NCBI GenBank assembly: GCA_947447975.1
Contig: CANFLU010000007.1
Location: 1-64,000, forward strand
Source: Comamonadaceae bacterium
Lineage (GTDB): Bacteria; Pseudomonadota; Gammaproteobacteria; Burkholderiales; Burkholderiaceae_C
Reading direction: 5' to 3'
Length of the DNA: 64,000 nucleotides
In this document: piece by piece, positions 25,208-33,695 of the stretch
How positions within the stretch are numbered: the stretch's first letter is position 1
Layout of the letters: each line of letters begins with the position of its first letter
Position numbers and translations under genes: made by a program
The notes under the pieces: model-generated
The model's input: only the letters and a program-made list of their open reading frames with translations
Databases searched by the model: none
What the model was told of the DNA's origin: nothing

Positions 25208-25231
25208 AAAAAACGCACCCAGCGGTGCGTT
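25208..25231 (-). terminator. Rho-independent terminator of the small lysine-rich gene
   Basis: AACGCACC at 25212-25219 pairs with GGTGCGTT at 25224-25231 around a 4-base loop. On the minus strand the stem runs into six T residues. It lies 21 bases past the stop of the 48-residue gene. Confidence 0.8.
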
Positions 25232-25251
25232 GCGCGGGACGGTCCTGCGGT

Positions 25252-25398
25252 TTATTTGTTTTTAATCTTGCCGCGCGGTATCACTGCCGTGGTGATGGTG
25301 GCGCGCACGGGCTCGCCGCCGCTCGGTGCTTTGGGCGGTGAAGTATCCTTCTTGGGCTTTTTGGCCTCTTTATTGGTTTTTTGCTGACCTTTGGCCAT
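25252..25398 (-). CDS. Conserved-looking 48-residue lysine-rich protein
   Basis: This gene is short but well formed. It starts at ATG 25398 with AGGAGAACACGCC in front, encodes 48 residues and ends in TAA, followed by its own terminator. The protein starts MAKGQQKTNKEAKKPKKDTS and ends ITTAVIPRGKIKNK. It is very basic (about 11 Lys) with a Pro/Gly-rich middle and no hydrophobic core, so it is probably disordered in isolation and may bind nucleic acid or ribosomes. It is divergent from arfB, whose start lies 56 bases away, and next to rsuA; both neighbours act on the ribosome. I infer a link to RNA or translation, but nothing proves it. Confidence 0.7.
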   Translation of the reverse strand: MAKGQQKTNKEAKKPKKDTSPPKAPSGGEPVRATITTAVIPRGKIKNK

Positions 25399-25454
25399 GG
25401 CGTGTTCTCCTGTGCAAAGTTGATGTTGAAAGCCTGATTCAGTGTAACCGCCCT

Positions 25455-25871
25455 ATGTCCGACGCTGCCGCCCCTTTGATAGCCATCGACGAAGCCGAGG
25501 TGGACATCAGTGCCATCCGCGCCCAAGGGGCCGGGGGGCAAAACGTCAACAAAGTCTCCAGCGCTATCCATTTGCGCTTTGACATTCCCGCCTCTTCGCT
25601 GCCCGACGATGTGAAAGACCGGCTCCTAGCCCTGCGCGACAAACGCATTACCGCCGAGGGCGTGCTGGTGATTAAGGCGCAAAGCCACCGCACCCAGGAT
25701 ATGAACCGGTTGGACGCTTACGCCCGCCTGCAGGACATTGTGCAAAGCGTGGCCCTGGCGCCCAAGCCAAGGCGCGCCACGCGTCCTACCCGCGCCTCCA
25801 AAGAACGGCGCTTAGATGACAAAAGCCAGCGCAGCGCGATCAAGGAACTGCGCGGCAAAGCACGGGAATAG
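25455..25871 (+). CDS. arfB: Peptidyl-tRNA hydrolase ArfB (YaeJ)
   Basis: ArfB rescues ribosomes stalled at the 3' end of mRNA lacking a stop codon by hydrolysing peptidyl-tRNA. The protein has 138 residues from the ATG at 25455 (MSDAAAPLIAIDEAEVDI); upstream in-frame codons lie in the divergent gene region. It shows the catalytic GGQ motif in RAQGAGGQNVNKVSSAIHLRFDI, and HRTQDMNRLDAYARL downstream. The basic C-terminal tail (PRRATRPTRASKERRLDDKSQRS, then ELRGKARE) is the part that enters the empty mRNA channel. Length fits the short YaeJ form, not full release factors. Confidence 0.95.
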   Translation: MSDAAAPLIAIDEAEVDISAIRAQGAGGQNVNKVSSAIHLRFDIPASSLPDDVKDRLLALRDKRITAEGVLVIKAQSHRTQDMNRLDAYARLQDIVQSVALAPKPRRATRPTRASKERRLDDKSQRSAIKELRGKARE

Positions 25872-25971
25872 GCCCGCTTGCGCCACTCAGGGCTAACCCT
25901 GTGCTTGTGCTCAGCGGGGCCTACCTACAATGCGCCCTCCACAGCACCACGCCCCGCCCCCAGCGACCGCC

Positions 25972-26421
25972 ATGCCAAAAACTACAGAAGCCCCCAAGGA
26001 CCTGCCCGAGCGCGTCATCAAAAAATACCCCAACCGGCGTTTGTACGACACGCACACGTCGAGCTACATCACCTTGGCGGAAATCAAGCAACTGGTGATG
26101 GACCACAAAGCGTTTGCCGTGCTCGATGCCAAAACGTCTGAAGACCTGACGCGCAGCATCTTGCTGCAAATCATTTTGGAAGAAGAGGCTGGTGGCTCGC
26201 CCATGTTCACAGCGCCCGTGCTGGCCAATATCATCCGCTTTTATGGGCATTCCATGCAGGGATTTATGGGTGGCATCATGGAAAAGAATATGCAAACCCT
26301 GATGGAAATGCCGGTACCTATCGTGCCCGGTGTCATGGGTACCAATGTGTTCCAGCAAATGCAGGAACAAATGCAAAAGCAAACCGAGCAATTTTTGGGC
26401 ACTTTTGGCATCAAGCGCTAA
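25972..26421 (+). CDS. phaR: Polyhydroxyalkanoate synthesis repressor PhaR
   Basis: PhaR is a DNA-binding regulator that senses PHA granules and represses phasin genes. The protein has 149 residues from the ATG at 25972 (MPKTTEAPKDLP). The hallmark is RVIKKYPNRRLYDTHTSSYITL, followed by EIKQLVMDHKAFAVLDAKTSEDLTRSILLQIILEEE, the PHB_acc_N and PHB_acc domains. The C-terminus is Met/Gln-rich (VFQQMQEQMQKQTEQFLG), typical of the granule-binding tail. No phaC, phaA or phaB gene is nearby, so it acts in trans. An upstream ATG at 25930 adds 14 Pro-rich residues and is less likely. Confidence 0.93.
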   Translation: MPKTTEAPKDLPERVIKKYPNRRLYDTHTSSYITLAEIKQLVMDHKAFAVLDAKTSEDLTRSILLQIILEEEAGGSPMFTAPVLANIIRFYGHSMQGFMGGIMEKNMQTLMEMPVPIVPGVMGTNVFQQMQEQMQKQTEQFLGTFGIKR

Positions 26422-26475
26422 GCGCTTGCCCTGCGCGCCCTGGCGGGTGCATTTTTATTTTTGTCCCTACATTCC

Positions 26476-27879
26476 ATGACTCTTGATACCACCGCAAGCA
26501 CCAGCGTGGCGCGCGCGCCCACCGTAGGCTTTGTGAGCCTGGGCTGCCCTAAAGCCCTGACCGACTCCGAGCTGATCCTGACGCAACTGAGCGCCGAGGG
26601 CTACCAGACCTCCAAAACCTTTGCGGGTGCAGACCTGGTCATCGTCAATACCTGTGGCTTTATTGATGATGCGGTGAAAGAAAGCCTGGACACGATTGGC
26701 GAAGCCCTGGCCGACAACGGACGCGTAATCGTCACTGGCTGCCTGGGTGCACGCGCTGATGACGCGGGCAACAACCTGGTACGCCAAATGCACCCCAAGG
26801 TGCTGGCTGTCACCGGTCCGCATGCCACGCAGGAAGTCATGGACGCGGTGCACCTGAACCTGCCCAAGCCGCACGACCCTTTTGTCGATCTGGTACCCCA
26901 AGGCTTTGGCATTGCCGGCATCAAACTCACGCCGCGCCACTATGCCTACCTAAAGATCAGCGAAGGCTGTAACCACCGTTGCACCTTTTGCATCATCCCG
27001 TCGATGCGCGGCGACTTGGTATCGCGACCGATTGGCGATGTGCTCAATGAAGCGCGCGCGCTGTTTGAAGGCGGCGTGAAAGAACTGCTGGTGATCAGCC
27101 AGGACACCTCGGCTTATGGCGTGGATACGCAATACCGCACCGGTTTTTGGGACGGCAAGCCGATCAAAACCCGTACCTTTGAACTGGTCCAAGCACTGGG
27201 CGAGATCGCCGCGCCCTATGGCGCTTGGGTGCGCTTGCACTATGTCTACCCCTATCCCACGGTGGACAAACTGCTGCCGCTGATGGCACAGGGCAGCGTG
27301 CTGCCCTATCTGGATGTGCCACTGCAGCACAGCCACCCCGATGTACTCAAGCGCATGAAGCGCCCGGCCAGTGGCGAACGCAACTTGGAACGTATCGCCG
27401 CCTGGCGCCAAGCCTGCCCCGAGCTGGTGGTGCGCAGCACCTTTATCGCCGGTTTTCCAGGTGAGACCGAGGCCGAGTTTGAACACCTGCTGGACTTTGT
27501 GCGCGAAGCGCAAATCGACCGCGCTGGTTGCTTTGCCTATAGCGCGGTAAACGGCGCCAGCGCCAACGACTTGCCGGGCATGCTGCCCCAAGAATTGCGC
27601 GAGGAGCGCCGTTCCCGCTTTATGGCCGTGGCCGAAGCAGTGTCTGCCGAGCGCCTGCGCCGCCACATCGGCGCGACCATGCAAGTACTGGTGGATTCGG
27701 CCCCTGGTCTGGGCAAAAAAGGCGGCATAGGCCGCAGCTACGCTGACGCCCCAGAGATTGACGGCGTGGTGCGCCTGCTACCCCCCGAAAAAATCAGCAA
27801 AACCCTGAAGGTGGGTGAATTCACCCGCGCCCGCATCGTGGGCACCCAGGGACATGATTTGGTGGCTTTGCCGATTTAG
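26476..27879 (+). CDS. rimO: Ribosomal protein S12 methylthiotransferase RimO
   Basis: RimO adds a methylthio group to Asp88 of ribosomal protein S12 using two 4Fe-4S clusters and radical SAM chemistry. The protein has 467 residues from the ATG at 26476; a TTG 15 bases earlier is also in frame. The N-terminal UPF0004 domain has [24 protein letters not shown] and [11 protein letters not shown], giving the three cluster cysteines. The radical SAM motif is [19 protein letters not shown], and SRPIGDVL marks the RimO branch (MiaB has a different loop). A C-terminal TRAM domain follows ([22 protein letters not shown] end). Length is normal. Confidence 0.96.
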   Translation: MTLDTTASTSVARAPTVGFVSLGCPKALTDSELILTQLSAEGYQTSKTFAGADLVIVNTCGFIDDAVKESLDTIGEALADNGRVIVTGCLGARADDAGNNLVRQMHPKVLAVTGPHATQEVMDAVHLNLPKPHDPFVDLVPQGFGIAGIKLTPRHYAYLKISEGCNHRCTFCIIPSMRGDLVSRPIGDVLNEARALFEGGVKELLVISQDTSAYGVDTQYRTGFWDGKPIKTRTFELVQALGEIAAPYGAWVRLHYVYPYPTVDKLLPLMAQGSVLPYLDVPLQHSHPDVLKRMKRPASGERNLERIAAWRQACPELVVRSTFIAGFPGETEAEFEHLLDFVREAQIDRAGCFAYSAVNGASANDLPGMLPQELREERRSRFMAVAEAVSAERLRRHIGATMQVLVDSAPGLGKKGGIGRSYADAPEIDGVVRLLPPEKISKTLKVGEFTRARIVGTQGHDLVALPI

Positions 27880-27967
27880 GCTCTGCCAGCAAGCACCTGC
27901 TAGGAGCGCCCTTATCACGGCCAGGTGGCGCAAGACCCTCCGTAGCCCAACACGATGTTGAAACACG

Positions 27968-27994
27968 TTGACACAGCATATGGCGGCGTATAAA
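27968..27994 (+). promoter_or_regulatory. Promoter of the MazEF-like pair
   Basis: TTGACA at 27968-27973 and TATAAA at 27989-27994 are separated by 15 bases, slightly short for sigma-70. A short inverted pair, GTTGA near 27957 and TCAAC near 28000, surrounds it and could be an antitoxin operator, though it is too short to be sure. The ATG lies 31 bases downstream. Confidence 0.5.
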
Positions 27995-28024
27995 CTCGTA
28001 TCAACATTTCGAAGAGGTAGCTTT

Positions 28025-28285
28025 ATGAGCACAGCCATTTCCGTTGATCAGACCGTTCAAGAGTGGGGCAATGGCCTCGCCGTGCGCATTACCGCCCCGG
28101 TAGCCAAAGCAGCCCGCTTTACCCGCGGGCTGCCGATCAAGGTGGAGGTGGTGGATGGCGGCGTGTTTTTGCGCACCGTCGGCAAGCCCAAGTTGACGCT
28201 GGCCCAAAAACTCAAGGCGTTTGACCCCGATATTCACGGGGGTGAAGTCATGGTCAGCGGCCGGGTCGGCGCTGAAGTATTCTGA
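28025..28285 (+). CDS. AbrB/MazE-like antitoxin
   Basis: The protein has 86 residues from the ATG at 28025 (MSTAISVDQTVQEWGNGLAVRI), preceded by GAAGAGGTAGC. The swapped-hairpin AbrB/MazE DNA-binding domain is visible in EWGNGLAVRITAPVAKAA, FTRGLPIKVEVVDGGVFLR. The C-terminal tail (LAQKLKAFDPDIHGGEVM) would wrap around the toxin. It binds DNA and neutralises the following MazF-like protein. Its TGA overlaps the toxin ATG by one base, so translation is coupled. The rest of the frame, up to 27968, lies in the promoter. Confidence 0.88.
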   Translation: MSTAISVDQTVQEWGNGLAVRITAPVAKAARFTRGLPIKVEVVDGGVFLRTVGKPKLTLAQKLKAFDPDIHGGEVMVSGRVGAEVF

Positions 28286-28653
28286 TGGCGAGCCCAGCTA
28301 AGCTGTGGGTGCCTGATCGCCGCGACATGATCTGGATTAACTTCAATCCACAGGTCGGCACAGAAATGAAGGACGAGCATCCGATGTTGGTGCTGTCGTC
28401 CAAGGCATTCAATGAGCGCACCAATCTGGTCATTGGATTGCCGATGACCCATGCGCCGAGCAATGAAAGCAACCCATTTGCCGTGCGATTCACATCTCCC
28501 AAAGGCGAAGTCTGCTATGTCTTAGCACACCAGCCCAAGTCATTTTCCTGGCGCGACCGTGGTGCTCGGCCGCACGCGTGGAAACAAGTACCTCCAACGG
28601 TATTTGAGTCAGCATGCGAAGAGCTGAACGGAATTATTTCAATATGCGTCTGA
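28285..28653 (+). CDS. MazF/PemK-family toxin (endoribonuclease)
   Basis: The 122-residue protein fits the PemK/MazF fold: LWVPDRRDMIWINFNPQVGTEMKDEHPMLVLSS, with the conserved Asp-x-x-x-x-Asp-x-x-P-x-G-x-E-like start. GLPMTHAPSNESNPFAVRF and the VLAHQPKSFSWRDRGA segment follow, the latter providing the Arg/Ser catalytic region. MazF toxins cut mRNA or tRNA at short sequences and stop growth when the antitoxin decays. The ATG overlaps the antitoxin stop as TGATG. The pair sits between rimO and a nitronate monooxygenase gene with no other mobile DNA around it. Confidence 0.9.
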   Translation: MASPAKLWVPDRRDMIWINFNPQVGTEMKDEHPMLVLSSKAFNERTNLVIGLPMTHAPSNESNPFAVRFTSPKGEVCYVLAHQPKSFSWRDRGARPHAWKQVPPTVFESACEELNGIISICV

Positions 28654-28718
28654 GCGCCCACACTTTAATCACTTATGGCATCGCCCGTTTAGCCAAGTGA
28701 TAAGCTCATTCCACGCCC

Positions 28719-29654
28719 TTATCCAAAATCAGCCGCCTGTGCCATGGCGCCCATGCGCTGGGAAATGGCTTGGAATTGCGCCACCGTCTGCGTGATGATG
28801 TCTTGCACGCTGCTCACCTGGTGTATCAGTCCGGCGGACTGGCCCGCTAGCGCCGGGGCGGCGTTCATGTCACCGCCGAAATACACTTTTTGAATGCCCA
28901 TAAAGCTTTCCGGCCCCATCAGGCCCGCCTCGTGAATCGCTTGGGTAAATTCGGTCTTGAGGGCGCGTATGCATGGGCTGGACTTGGTGTTGAGCATCCA
29001 GGTGCCCGTGGTGCCCGCACCCACAATCGCCTCTTTGTAATGGGCATGCACCGGGCTTTCTAGGCTGGCGACAAAGCGGGTGCCCATTTGGATACCCTCG
29101 GCGCCCAGGGCAAAGGCCGCAGCCATGCCACGGCCATCGACCATGCCGCCTGCGGCGATCAAGGGCACATCCACTTTCTCGCGTATCGCCTGCAAGAGCA
29201 CCAGGGTGCTGACCTCCTCCGGGTTTTTAAAGCCACCGCCCTCGCTGCCTTCGACGACCAGACCATCGACGCCGGCCTCTACGCATTTCAGCGCCATGTC
29301 CACCGTGGGTACCGCGTGATAGACCACGATACCGGCGGCCTTGAGCGGCGCAATGAACTTGGCCGGGCTACCGGCCGAGGTGGTGACAAAACGGATGCCA
29401 ACTTCGCATACAAAGCGCAACATGGCTTCGTCTTTCAAAAAGCGAATGGGCAGGTTCACGCCAAATGGCAGGCCGCTTTCGACCATGGTGCGGATTTCGC
29501 GCTGGCAATTCTCGGTTTCGCCCGACGAGGTTTCGATGATGCCTAGGCCCCCGGCGCGGGACACGGCGCTGGCCAAGGGGCTACGCGCAATCCAGCCCAT
29601 AGGGGCCTGAACAATGGGGTAACGGGCGCCGGTGTGGGCCAGGACACGGTTCAT
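28719..29654 (-). CDS. Nitronate monooxygenase (2-nitropropane dioxygenase family)
   Basis: This FMN enzyme oxidises alkyl nitronates to carbonyl compounds and nitrite, detoxifying propionate 3-nitronate and similar compounds. The protein has 311 residues from the ATG at 29654 (MNRVLAHTGARYPIVQAPM). Signatures are PIVQAPMGWIARSPLASAVS, GGLGIIETSSG, VVEGSEGGGFKN (phosphate-binding Gly-rich stretch), VPLIAAGGMVDGRGMAAAFALGAEGIQMGTRF, all in the TIM-barrel order. Many members act on 2-nitropropane or enoyl intermediates, so the natural substrate is uncertain. The open frame extends 23 codons further up without a ribosome site. It converges with the MazF-like gene, with 65 bases between. Confidence 0.88.
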   Translation of the reverse strand: MNRVLAHTGARYPIVQAPMGWIARSPLASAVSRAGGLGIIETSSGETENCQREIRTMVESGLPFGVNLPIRFLKDEAMLRFVCEVGIRFVTTSAGSPAKFIAPLKAAGIVVYHAVPTVDMALKCVEAGVDGLVVEGSEGGGFKNPEEVSTLVLLQAIREKVDVPLIAAGGMVDGRGMAAAFALGAEGIQMGTRFVASLESPVHAHYKEAIVGAGTTGTWMLNTKSSPCIRALKTEFTQAIHEAGLMGPESFMGIQKVYFGGDMNAAPALAGQSAGLIHQVSSVQDIITQTVAQFQAISQRMGAMAQAADFG

Positions 29655-29791
29655 GAAAATGCCTTCATTGAGTAGGAAAAAATAGTCAGCTGCGACGCGG
29701 ATAAATCGATAAATGCAGAACAAAGTCTTGCCTGGCCGCCATGCATGGGCCTATCTGCCAGGCGGGATTGCGGCCCCGCGCGCTGGTCGCA

Positions 29792-30001
29792 TCAGGCCCG
29801 GATGTCCACATGCCGGCCTTTGGCCTGCGAAGTCGGTGCGGGGCGGTCTTGCACGCGGACTGCTTCTTGGCGGAGCTCGACACGCTGCGGTGCAGCGCGC
29901 GACGGCTCTATCCGGCGCGGTTCCACCGGTCGCGGGTGGTCCAGGCGCTGCGGTATGGGCCTGGCCATCGGTGCAGCACTACGAATATCCGAAACAGCCA
30001 T
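29792..30001 (-). CDS. Hypothetical Pro/Arg-rich small protein
   Basis: The ATG at 30001 is preceded by CCTTGGGAGGCTTGC, a good ribosome site. The 69-residue product begins MAVSDIRSAAPMARPIP and is rich in Pro, Arg and Glu (PRPVEPRRIEPSRAAPQ) with no hydrophobic core. It resembles no family I know. Three opposite-strand frames overlap it and lack comparable start signals. Divergent orientation to the J-domain gene leaves about 157 bases for promoters. It may be a real disordered protein or a chance frame. Confidence 0.35.
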   Translation of the reverse strand: MAVSDIRSAAPMARPIPQRLDHPRPVEPRRIEPSRAAPQRVELRQEAVRVQDRPAPTSQAKGRHVDIRA

Positions 30002-30158
30002 GCAAGCCTCCCAAGGTGATGGTGCCAGTGTAAACAGGTCCCCGCTAGCGCCACGGTAAATAGGTGACAGCTTGCGTTGCACGCCCTAGGTTGCTTGGCC
30101 AGCGCTGCGCCGCACGGCAATAGCGACGTAGTTTCCAAGCCAGCGACAATAGAGGTCT

Positions 30159-30443
30159 ATGACAGACCATTACAGCGCCCTGGGCCTGCGCGGCAGCGCC
30201 AGCATCGCCGACATTAAGAAGGCGTTTCGCCAGCTTGCCGCCACCTACCACCCCGACCGCAATAGCGACCCGGACGCCCCTGCGCGCTTTCGGGCGGTGC
30301 AACAGGCTTATGAAGTGCTTAGCGACGAGACCAAGCGCCAGGCCTACGACGACAACCGCCGCCGCAACCTGCTCGATGACCCGCTGCACACCGCGCGCGA
30401 GATTTGGAACCCTTATTTGGACAAGCTGCTCCAAAGCCACTGA
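30159..30443 (+). CDS. Short J-domain (DnaJ-like) protein
   Basis: The 94-residue protein starts [23 protein letters not shown] and has the J-domain with the essential HPD motif in [13 protein letters not shown], followed by [22 protein letters not shown]. After the J-domain there are only about 20 residues ([20 protein letters not shown]); the Gly/Phe, zinc-finger and C-terminal client-binding domains of DnaJ are missing. Such stand-alone J-proteins stimulate a Hsp70 partner and deliver it to a specific client. The partner is probably the genomic DnaK, encoded elsewhere. It is first of four same-strand genes with short gaps; the three that follow are unrecognised and are candidate clients or co-factors. 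Confidence 0.9.
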   Translation: MTDHYSALGLRGSASIADIKKAFRQLAATYHPDRNSDPDAPARFRAVQQAYEVLSDETKRQAYDDNRRRNLLDDPLHTAREIWNPYLDKLLQSH

Positions 30444-30453
30444 TAGACCATTT

Positions 30454-30984
30454 ATGAAAATTTCGCCCTATTTCGCGCTTTTGCGCTCCAGCTACGAAGC
30501 GGAAATCAATGACATGGCCTTTGACTCCGAAGGCAAAAACGTGCTGCGCCAGCGTCTGTCCCAACGCCGCAAAGAGTTGCCGTTTTTGCGTCAAATGATG
30601 GCCAGCGCCCCGGAAATGGTGGCCATCGTCTTCCACCAGGGCATGCGCTTTAGCAAACCGGCGCTGATGGACGCGCTGGTCGCCAAAGACCCAAGCCAAT
30701 TGCCCGACTGGGCCTCACTCTCAGCCCATGTGAGTCTGGAGCCTTGGGCCTTAGGCCTGGCCGAAGAGCTTTGCAAAGACGCCTCAGGCGACACGCTGAT
30801 GGTGCTGGCAGCGGGCATGGAGTATTTGTTCCACCACACGCCGGCAGCCGTAGCTGCGAGTGACGATGAGGACGACGACAAGGAAGGCGAGGACCAAGAC
30901 TCTGAGGAAGAAAAAGAAGCCCGCGCTGCCGAAGAAGCGGGCAATGATTGGATGGCCGAACAAGGCTTTGACCGCAAGGAATAA
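30454..30984 (+). CDS. Uncharacterised acidic protein in the J-domain cluster
   Basis: The 176-residue protein begins at ATG 30454 (MKISPYFALLRSSYEAEIND), 10 bases after the J-protein stop. The N-terminal 125 residues look helical and globular (RQRLSQRRKELPFLRQMMAS, PALMDALVAKDPSQLPDWASL). The C-terminal third is highly acidic and likely disordered (SDDEDDDKEGEDQDSEEEKE). No signal peptide or membrane span is present. I recognise no family. Proximity to the J-protein suggests a chaperone client or targeting factor; the acidic tail is compatible with binding basic proteins or nucleic acids. Confidence 0.75.
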   Translation: MKISPYFALLRSSYEAEINDMAFDSEGKNVLRQRLSQRRKELPFLRQMMASAPEMVAIVFHQGMRFSKPALMDALVAKDPSQLPDWASLSAHVSLEPWALGLAEELCKDASGDTLMVLAAGMEYLFHHTPAAVAASDDEDDDKEGEDQDSEEEKEARAAEEAGNDWMAEQGFDRKE

Positions 30985-31015
30985 AGCTGCGCAACGAATT
31001 GATAGAGGAATAGCC

Positions 31016-31765
31016 ATGAGCCAACATCTTGCATTGATTTCTAAAACCCAAAGCCTGATTGCCGCGGGCGATATCTCGGGCGCCGAATCGGCGCTGGTGG
31101 AGCTGGCCGACGCCGAAGGCGACAGCGCCTTGATGGTGGTGCTGGAGCAACTGCCGCCCAAAGATATCTTGGCCGTCATCCGCGAGTACGACAACTCCAA
31201 AGAATCAGTGGTCAATTTGCTGGTGTCCCCCCAGCAGTTCGCAAGGGCCGTAGTCATCGAAAAACAGTACAAAGACCTATCGCGCACCCATTTGCGTGGC
31301 ATGGTGAACTCCGTGATCTTTCGCCCCGGTGGTGACCCGGTGGAATTCCTCAGCGCTATTGGTGATTTAGAGGGCGGCAGCGAAGCCCTGGCCGATTACT
31401 TTGCCGAACGCTGGAGCCGCGTGGAGGCCTTTGCGCGCACCGGTTTGTTTGACACGGCCGAGGACGACGGCGACATGATTTCCGAGGCCGACCTGTACGC
31501 CAACGCCTATGCCAAACCGCGCATCGACGAAGACGAAGTGGCGGACCAGGACTGGATGCAAATGGCCTACACCCTGCGCTACCAATGCGTGGACTTGTTC
31601 ATCGAAACCTTGCTGGTGTTGCGCGCAAAAGCCCGCGCATTCGATGCCGGGCGCGGCGAAGAGTTTGAGTTGGACGAGGACGATGGCAAAGTGGAAACCG
31701 GCGACACCGACAGAGGCAAGGCGACTCCTGCTGCTTTGGACGCCGATGAAGAGTCGGCCATTTAG
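31016..31765 (+). CDS. Uncharacterised protein in the J-domain cluster
   Basis: The 249-residue protein begins at ATG 31016 (MSQHLALISKTQSLIAAGDI) with GATAGAGGAATA before it. Its first 80 residues resemble a helical-repeat or MgtE-N-like array (GDISGAESALVELADAEGDS, LEQLPPKDILAVIREYDNSKES), which often mediates protein contacts. The middle has FARAVVIEKQYKDLSR, and the C-terminus is acidic and Asp/Glu-rich (FELDEDDGKVETGDTD). Cytoplasmic, with no known motif for catalysis. It is the third of the four-gene cluster, 31 bases downstream of the previous stop. The function is unknown. Confidence 0.75.
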   Translation: MSQHLALISKTQSLIAAGDISGAESALVELADAEGDSALMVVLEQLPPKDILAVIREYDNSKESVVNLLVSPQQFARAVVIEKQYKDLSRTHLRGMVNSVIFRPGGDPVEFLSAIGDLEGGSEALADYFAERWSRVEAFARTGLFDTAEDDGDMISEADLYANAYAKPRIDEDEVADQDWMQMAYTLRYQCVDLFIETLLVLRAKARAFDAGRGEEFELDEDDGKVETGDTDRGKATPAALDADEESAI

Positions 31766-31805
31766 TCCGTGGTAAAAAATTCTTTCCTCACCAAGCATTT
31801 GCGCC

Positions 31806-33059
31806 ATGGCTAAAACATCCCAAGCGTCCGCGCCCAGCACGGATGGCCATGCCTCAAGCGGCATAGCACTGTTTGACGAGCGCCCGTTTTTTGAAAAAGC
31901 ACTGGCCTATGGGGTAGCCCATGGCCTGATCGGCGCCGAGCGCCTGGACGCCCTGCGCACCGAAGCGCCCAAAGGCATGGTGCAAATCGCGCGCTATTTC
32001 GGTACCGAGTATTTGCGACCGGACCTGGAAAAAGCGCGCGAGCGCATCGTTAATTTAGTGAGCCTGTATTTGCAAGAAAGCTGCGAAGGCGATCTGCACC
32101 GCGCGGCGCAAGCGCTGCGTGATCACTCGCTGCTATCACGCTCTAAAGGCGGCTCCGACATGCTCAAAGCCATGATTGCCATGCCGCAGAACACCCACTT
32201 CGGCATGCAGGACGGACGTGGCTTTAGCGACGAACACATTCCCGTGCTAGAGCGCTGGAGCCTGCGCAACCACGCCGACTACCGCGCAGAGCGTGCCAAG
32301 CGGGACCAGGTCGCCCGCGTGATGGATGCGGCTGTTTGGTGCGCACAGCAATGGGAGCTGGACGCCGACACCCTGCACGAAGAAGCGCCGGACGCCGAGG
32401 CCGTATTGCGCACCGCCCTGCTTTGGTCGCTGGCCAAGCGCAGCGTGGTGCCGGACTGGCCGGCCTTTGAACAAACTATTGCCGTGCTGCGCAAAAAATT
32501 CGCCGCCGCGGCGCAAGCACCGACCCTGCCCTTGCCCAAGGGTATGCCTGCGGCTTTTGCGCCTGCGCTGCGTGCCGTCGCCGACAGCTTGCAAGCAGAC
32601 TGGGCGCGCATCATGGACGCCAACACGCCAGCGCGCAAGCTGTTCGGCCAAACACCTGCCTTTACCGGCCGCTATTTCTGGCTGGAAGACGGCCTGGCCG
32701 AAGTGGAAGACTTTGAGCGCCAAGTCTCTGCCGCTTGGAGTAAGGCTACCGGAGGGCATGAGGACGAAGGCTCGCTGCTCACGCTTTTGCTGTGTGTGGC
32801 CGCGGGCAGCGCACCCAAAACCTTGCTCAACGAAAAAAGTGCGGCGACCTTAATCCGAAAAATCCGAAAATCTGGCATGGACGCGGAGCGCGCGAGCGGC
32901 TTCATCCGCGAACATGCACCCTCCGCCTACCAAAGCGACTACCTGCGGATGTGGAGCGAATTCACCGAGGACGCGCTATCGGTGTTGCGCAGCGACGCCG
33001 ACTACGCCTTGCACGACGCGCTGGCCTTGCTGCGGCGGGAATGCAACCTGCAAGCTTGA
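31806..33059 (+). CDS. Uncharacterised 417-residue protein closing the J-domain cluster
   Basis: The protein begins at ATG 31806 (MAKTSQASAPSTDG) after a 40-base gap. It is predicted mainly helical: FFEKALAYGVAHGLIGAERL, GMVQIARYFGTEYLRPDLEK, LLSLYLQESCEGDLHRAAQAL-type segments, then LERWSLRNHADYRAERAKRD, and near the end DALSVLRSDADYALHDALALL. No catalytic or metal motif is evident, and no membrane span. Composition matches the core genome. The four genes (J-protein plus three) are on one strand with gaps of 10, 31 and 40 bases. That arrangement suggests a dedicated Hsp70 pathway whose client is unknown. Confidence 0.75.
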   Translation: MAKTSQASAPSTDGHASSGIALFDERPFFEKALAYGVAHGLIGAERLDALRTEAPKGMVQIARYFGTEYLRPDLEKARERIVNLVSLYLQESCEGDLHRAAQALRDHSLLSRSKGGSDMLKAMIAMPQNTHFGMQDGRGFSDEHIPVLERWSLRNHADYRAERAKRDQVARVMDAAVWCAQQWELDADTLHEEAPDAEAVLRTALLWSLAKRSVVPDWPAFEQTIAVLRKKFAAAAQAPTLPLPKGMPAAFAPALRAVADSLQADWARIMDANTPARKLFGQTPAFTGRYFWLEDGLAEVEDFERQVSAAWSKATGGHEDEGSLLTLLLCVAAGSAPKTLLNEKSAATLIRKIRKSGMDAERASGFIREHAPSAYQSDYLRMWSEFTEDALSVLRSDADYALHDALALLRRECNLQA

Positions 33060-33322
33060 CTACGCAACCGATGCCCGGCATAAACCAACTCACGTCCGGG
33101 TGCCCTCATCCTACATAGACAGGCAGCGGTTCAATCGCCCATCAAAAACCTTGCAGTGCAAATACGGCGCTACGTTACTCTATAAAAACGTTGTCCCCTG
33201 AGAAAGCGCTTCACACCAATAGTCGGTCGTGCCGATCGCCATGAACCGCCACATCATCCTCCGTGCGGTCAGGAAGTACTGTGGTTGTTTGAATTTCTAT
33301 CCATGATTGCGCCCCTCAGTTC

Positions 33323-33562
33323 TCAGCGAACGCAGTCATAGAAATACTTACGCGGAAAGCCTTCTTTGTCGTACAAAAACTGTGCTTTGCGCCCATACTT
33401 CGCGCACTCTGCATCAGCAATCGGCGTGGTTTGCGCCCATGCTTCCCCTGCGCCAGCGACGATGACGGAGCGCTCGTTTGAAGTCACCAACCTCGCCGCA
33501 GTGCAGCCAGCAAGCAACGAGAAAATTATCAAAACTGGTGTGGTTTTAAAAAAATTTAACAT
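33323..33562 (-). CDS. Small predicted lipoprotein
   Basis: The 79-residue protein has a lipoprotein signal peptide ending in the lipobox LLAGC (FFKTTPVLIIFSLLAGC), then TAARLVTSNERSVIVAG. The mature part is about 60 residues with two further Cys (AECAKYG and YFYDCVR), which could form a disulfide in the periplasm. The C-terminal YDKEGFPRKYFYDC resembles small betaproteobacterial lipoproteins of unknown role. The ATG at 33562 is 14 bases after a spaced AAGGATTAA-like stretch. It stands alone between A/T-rich gaps. Confidence 0.75.
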   Translation of the reverse strand: MLNFFKTTPVLIIFSLLAGCTAARLVTSNERSVIVAGAGEAWAQTTPIADAECAKYGRKAQFLYDKEGFPRKYFYDCVR

Positions 33563-33695
33563 ATTTAATCCCTGAATTTAGTTTAAAAGGATAAATATTT
33601 TACATAAAGTATGGCTGAGCCCACGGTAGGCCAGTGGAAATGATAAGTCGCCTACCTGCCGCCAGGAGTGTGTTCACCCGCCATCTATCCAACCG

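Noticed and set aside
29713..30033. Three overlapping plus-strand frames of about 90-106 codons
   Set aside because: They lack ribosome sites and show compositional features of antisense or non-coding GC-rich DNA. The minus-strand 69-codon frame is the better candidate.
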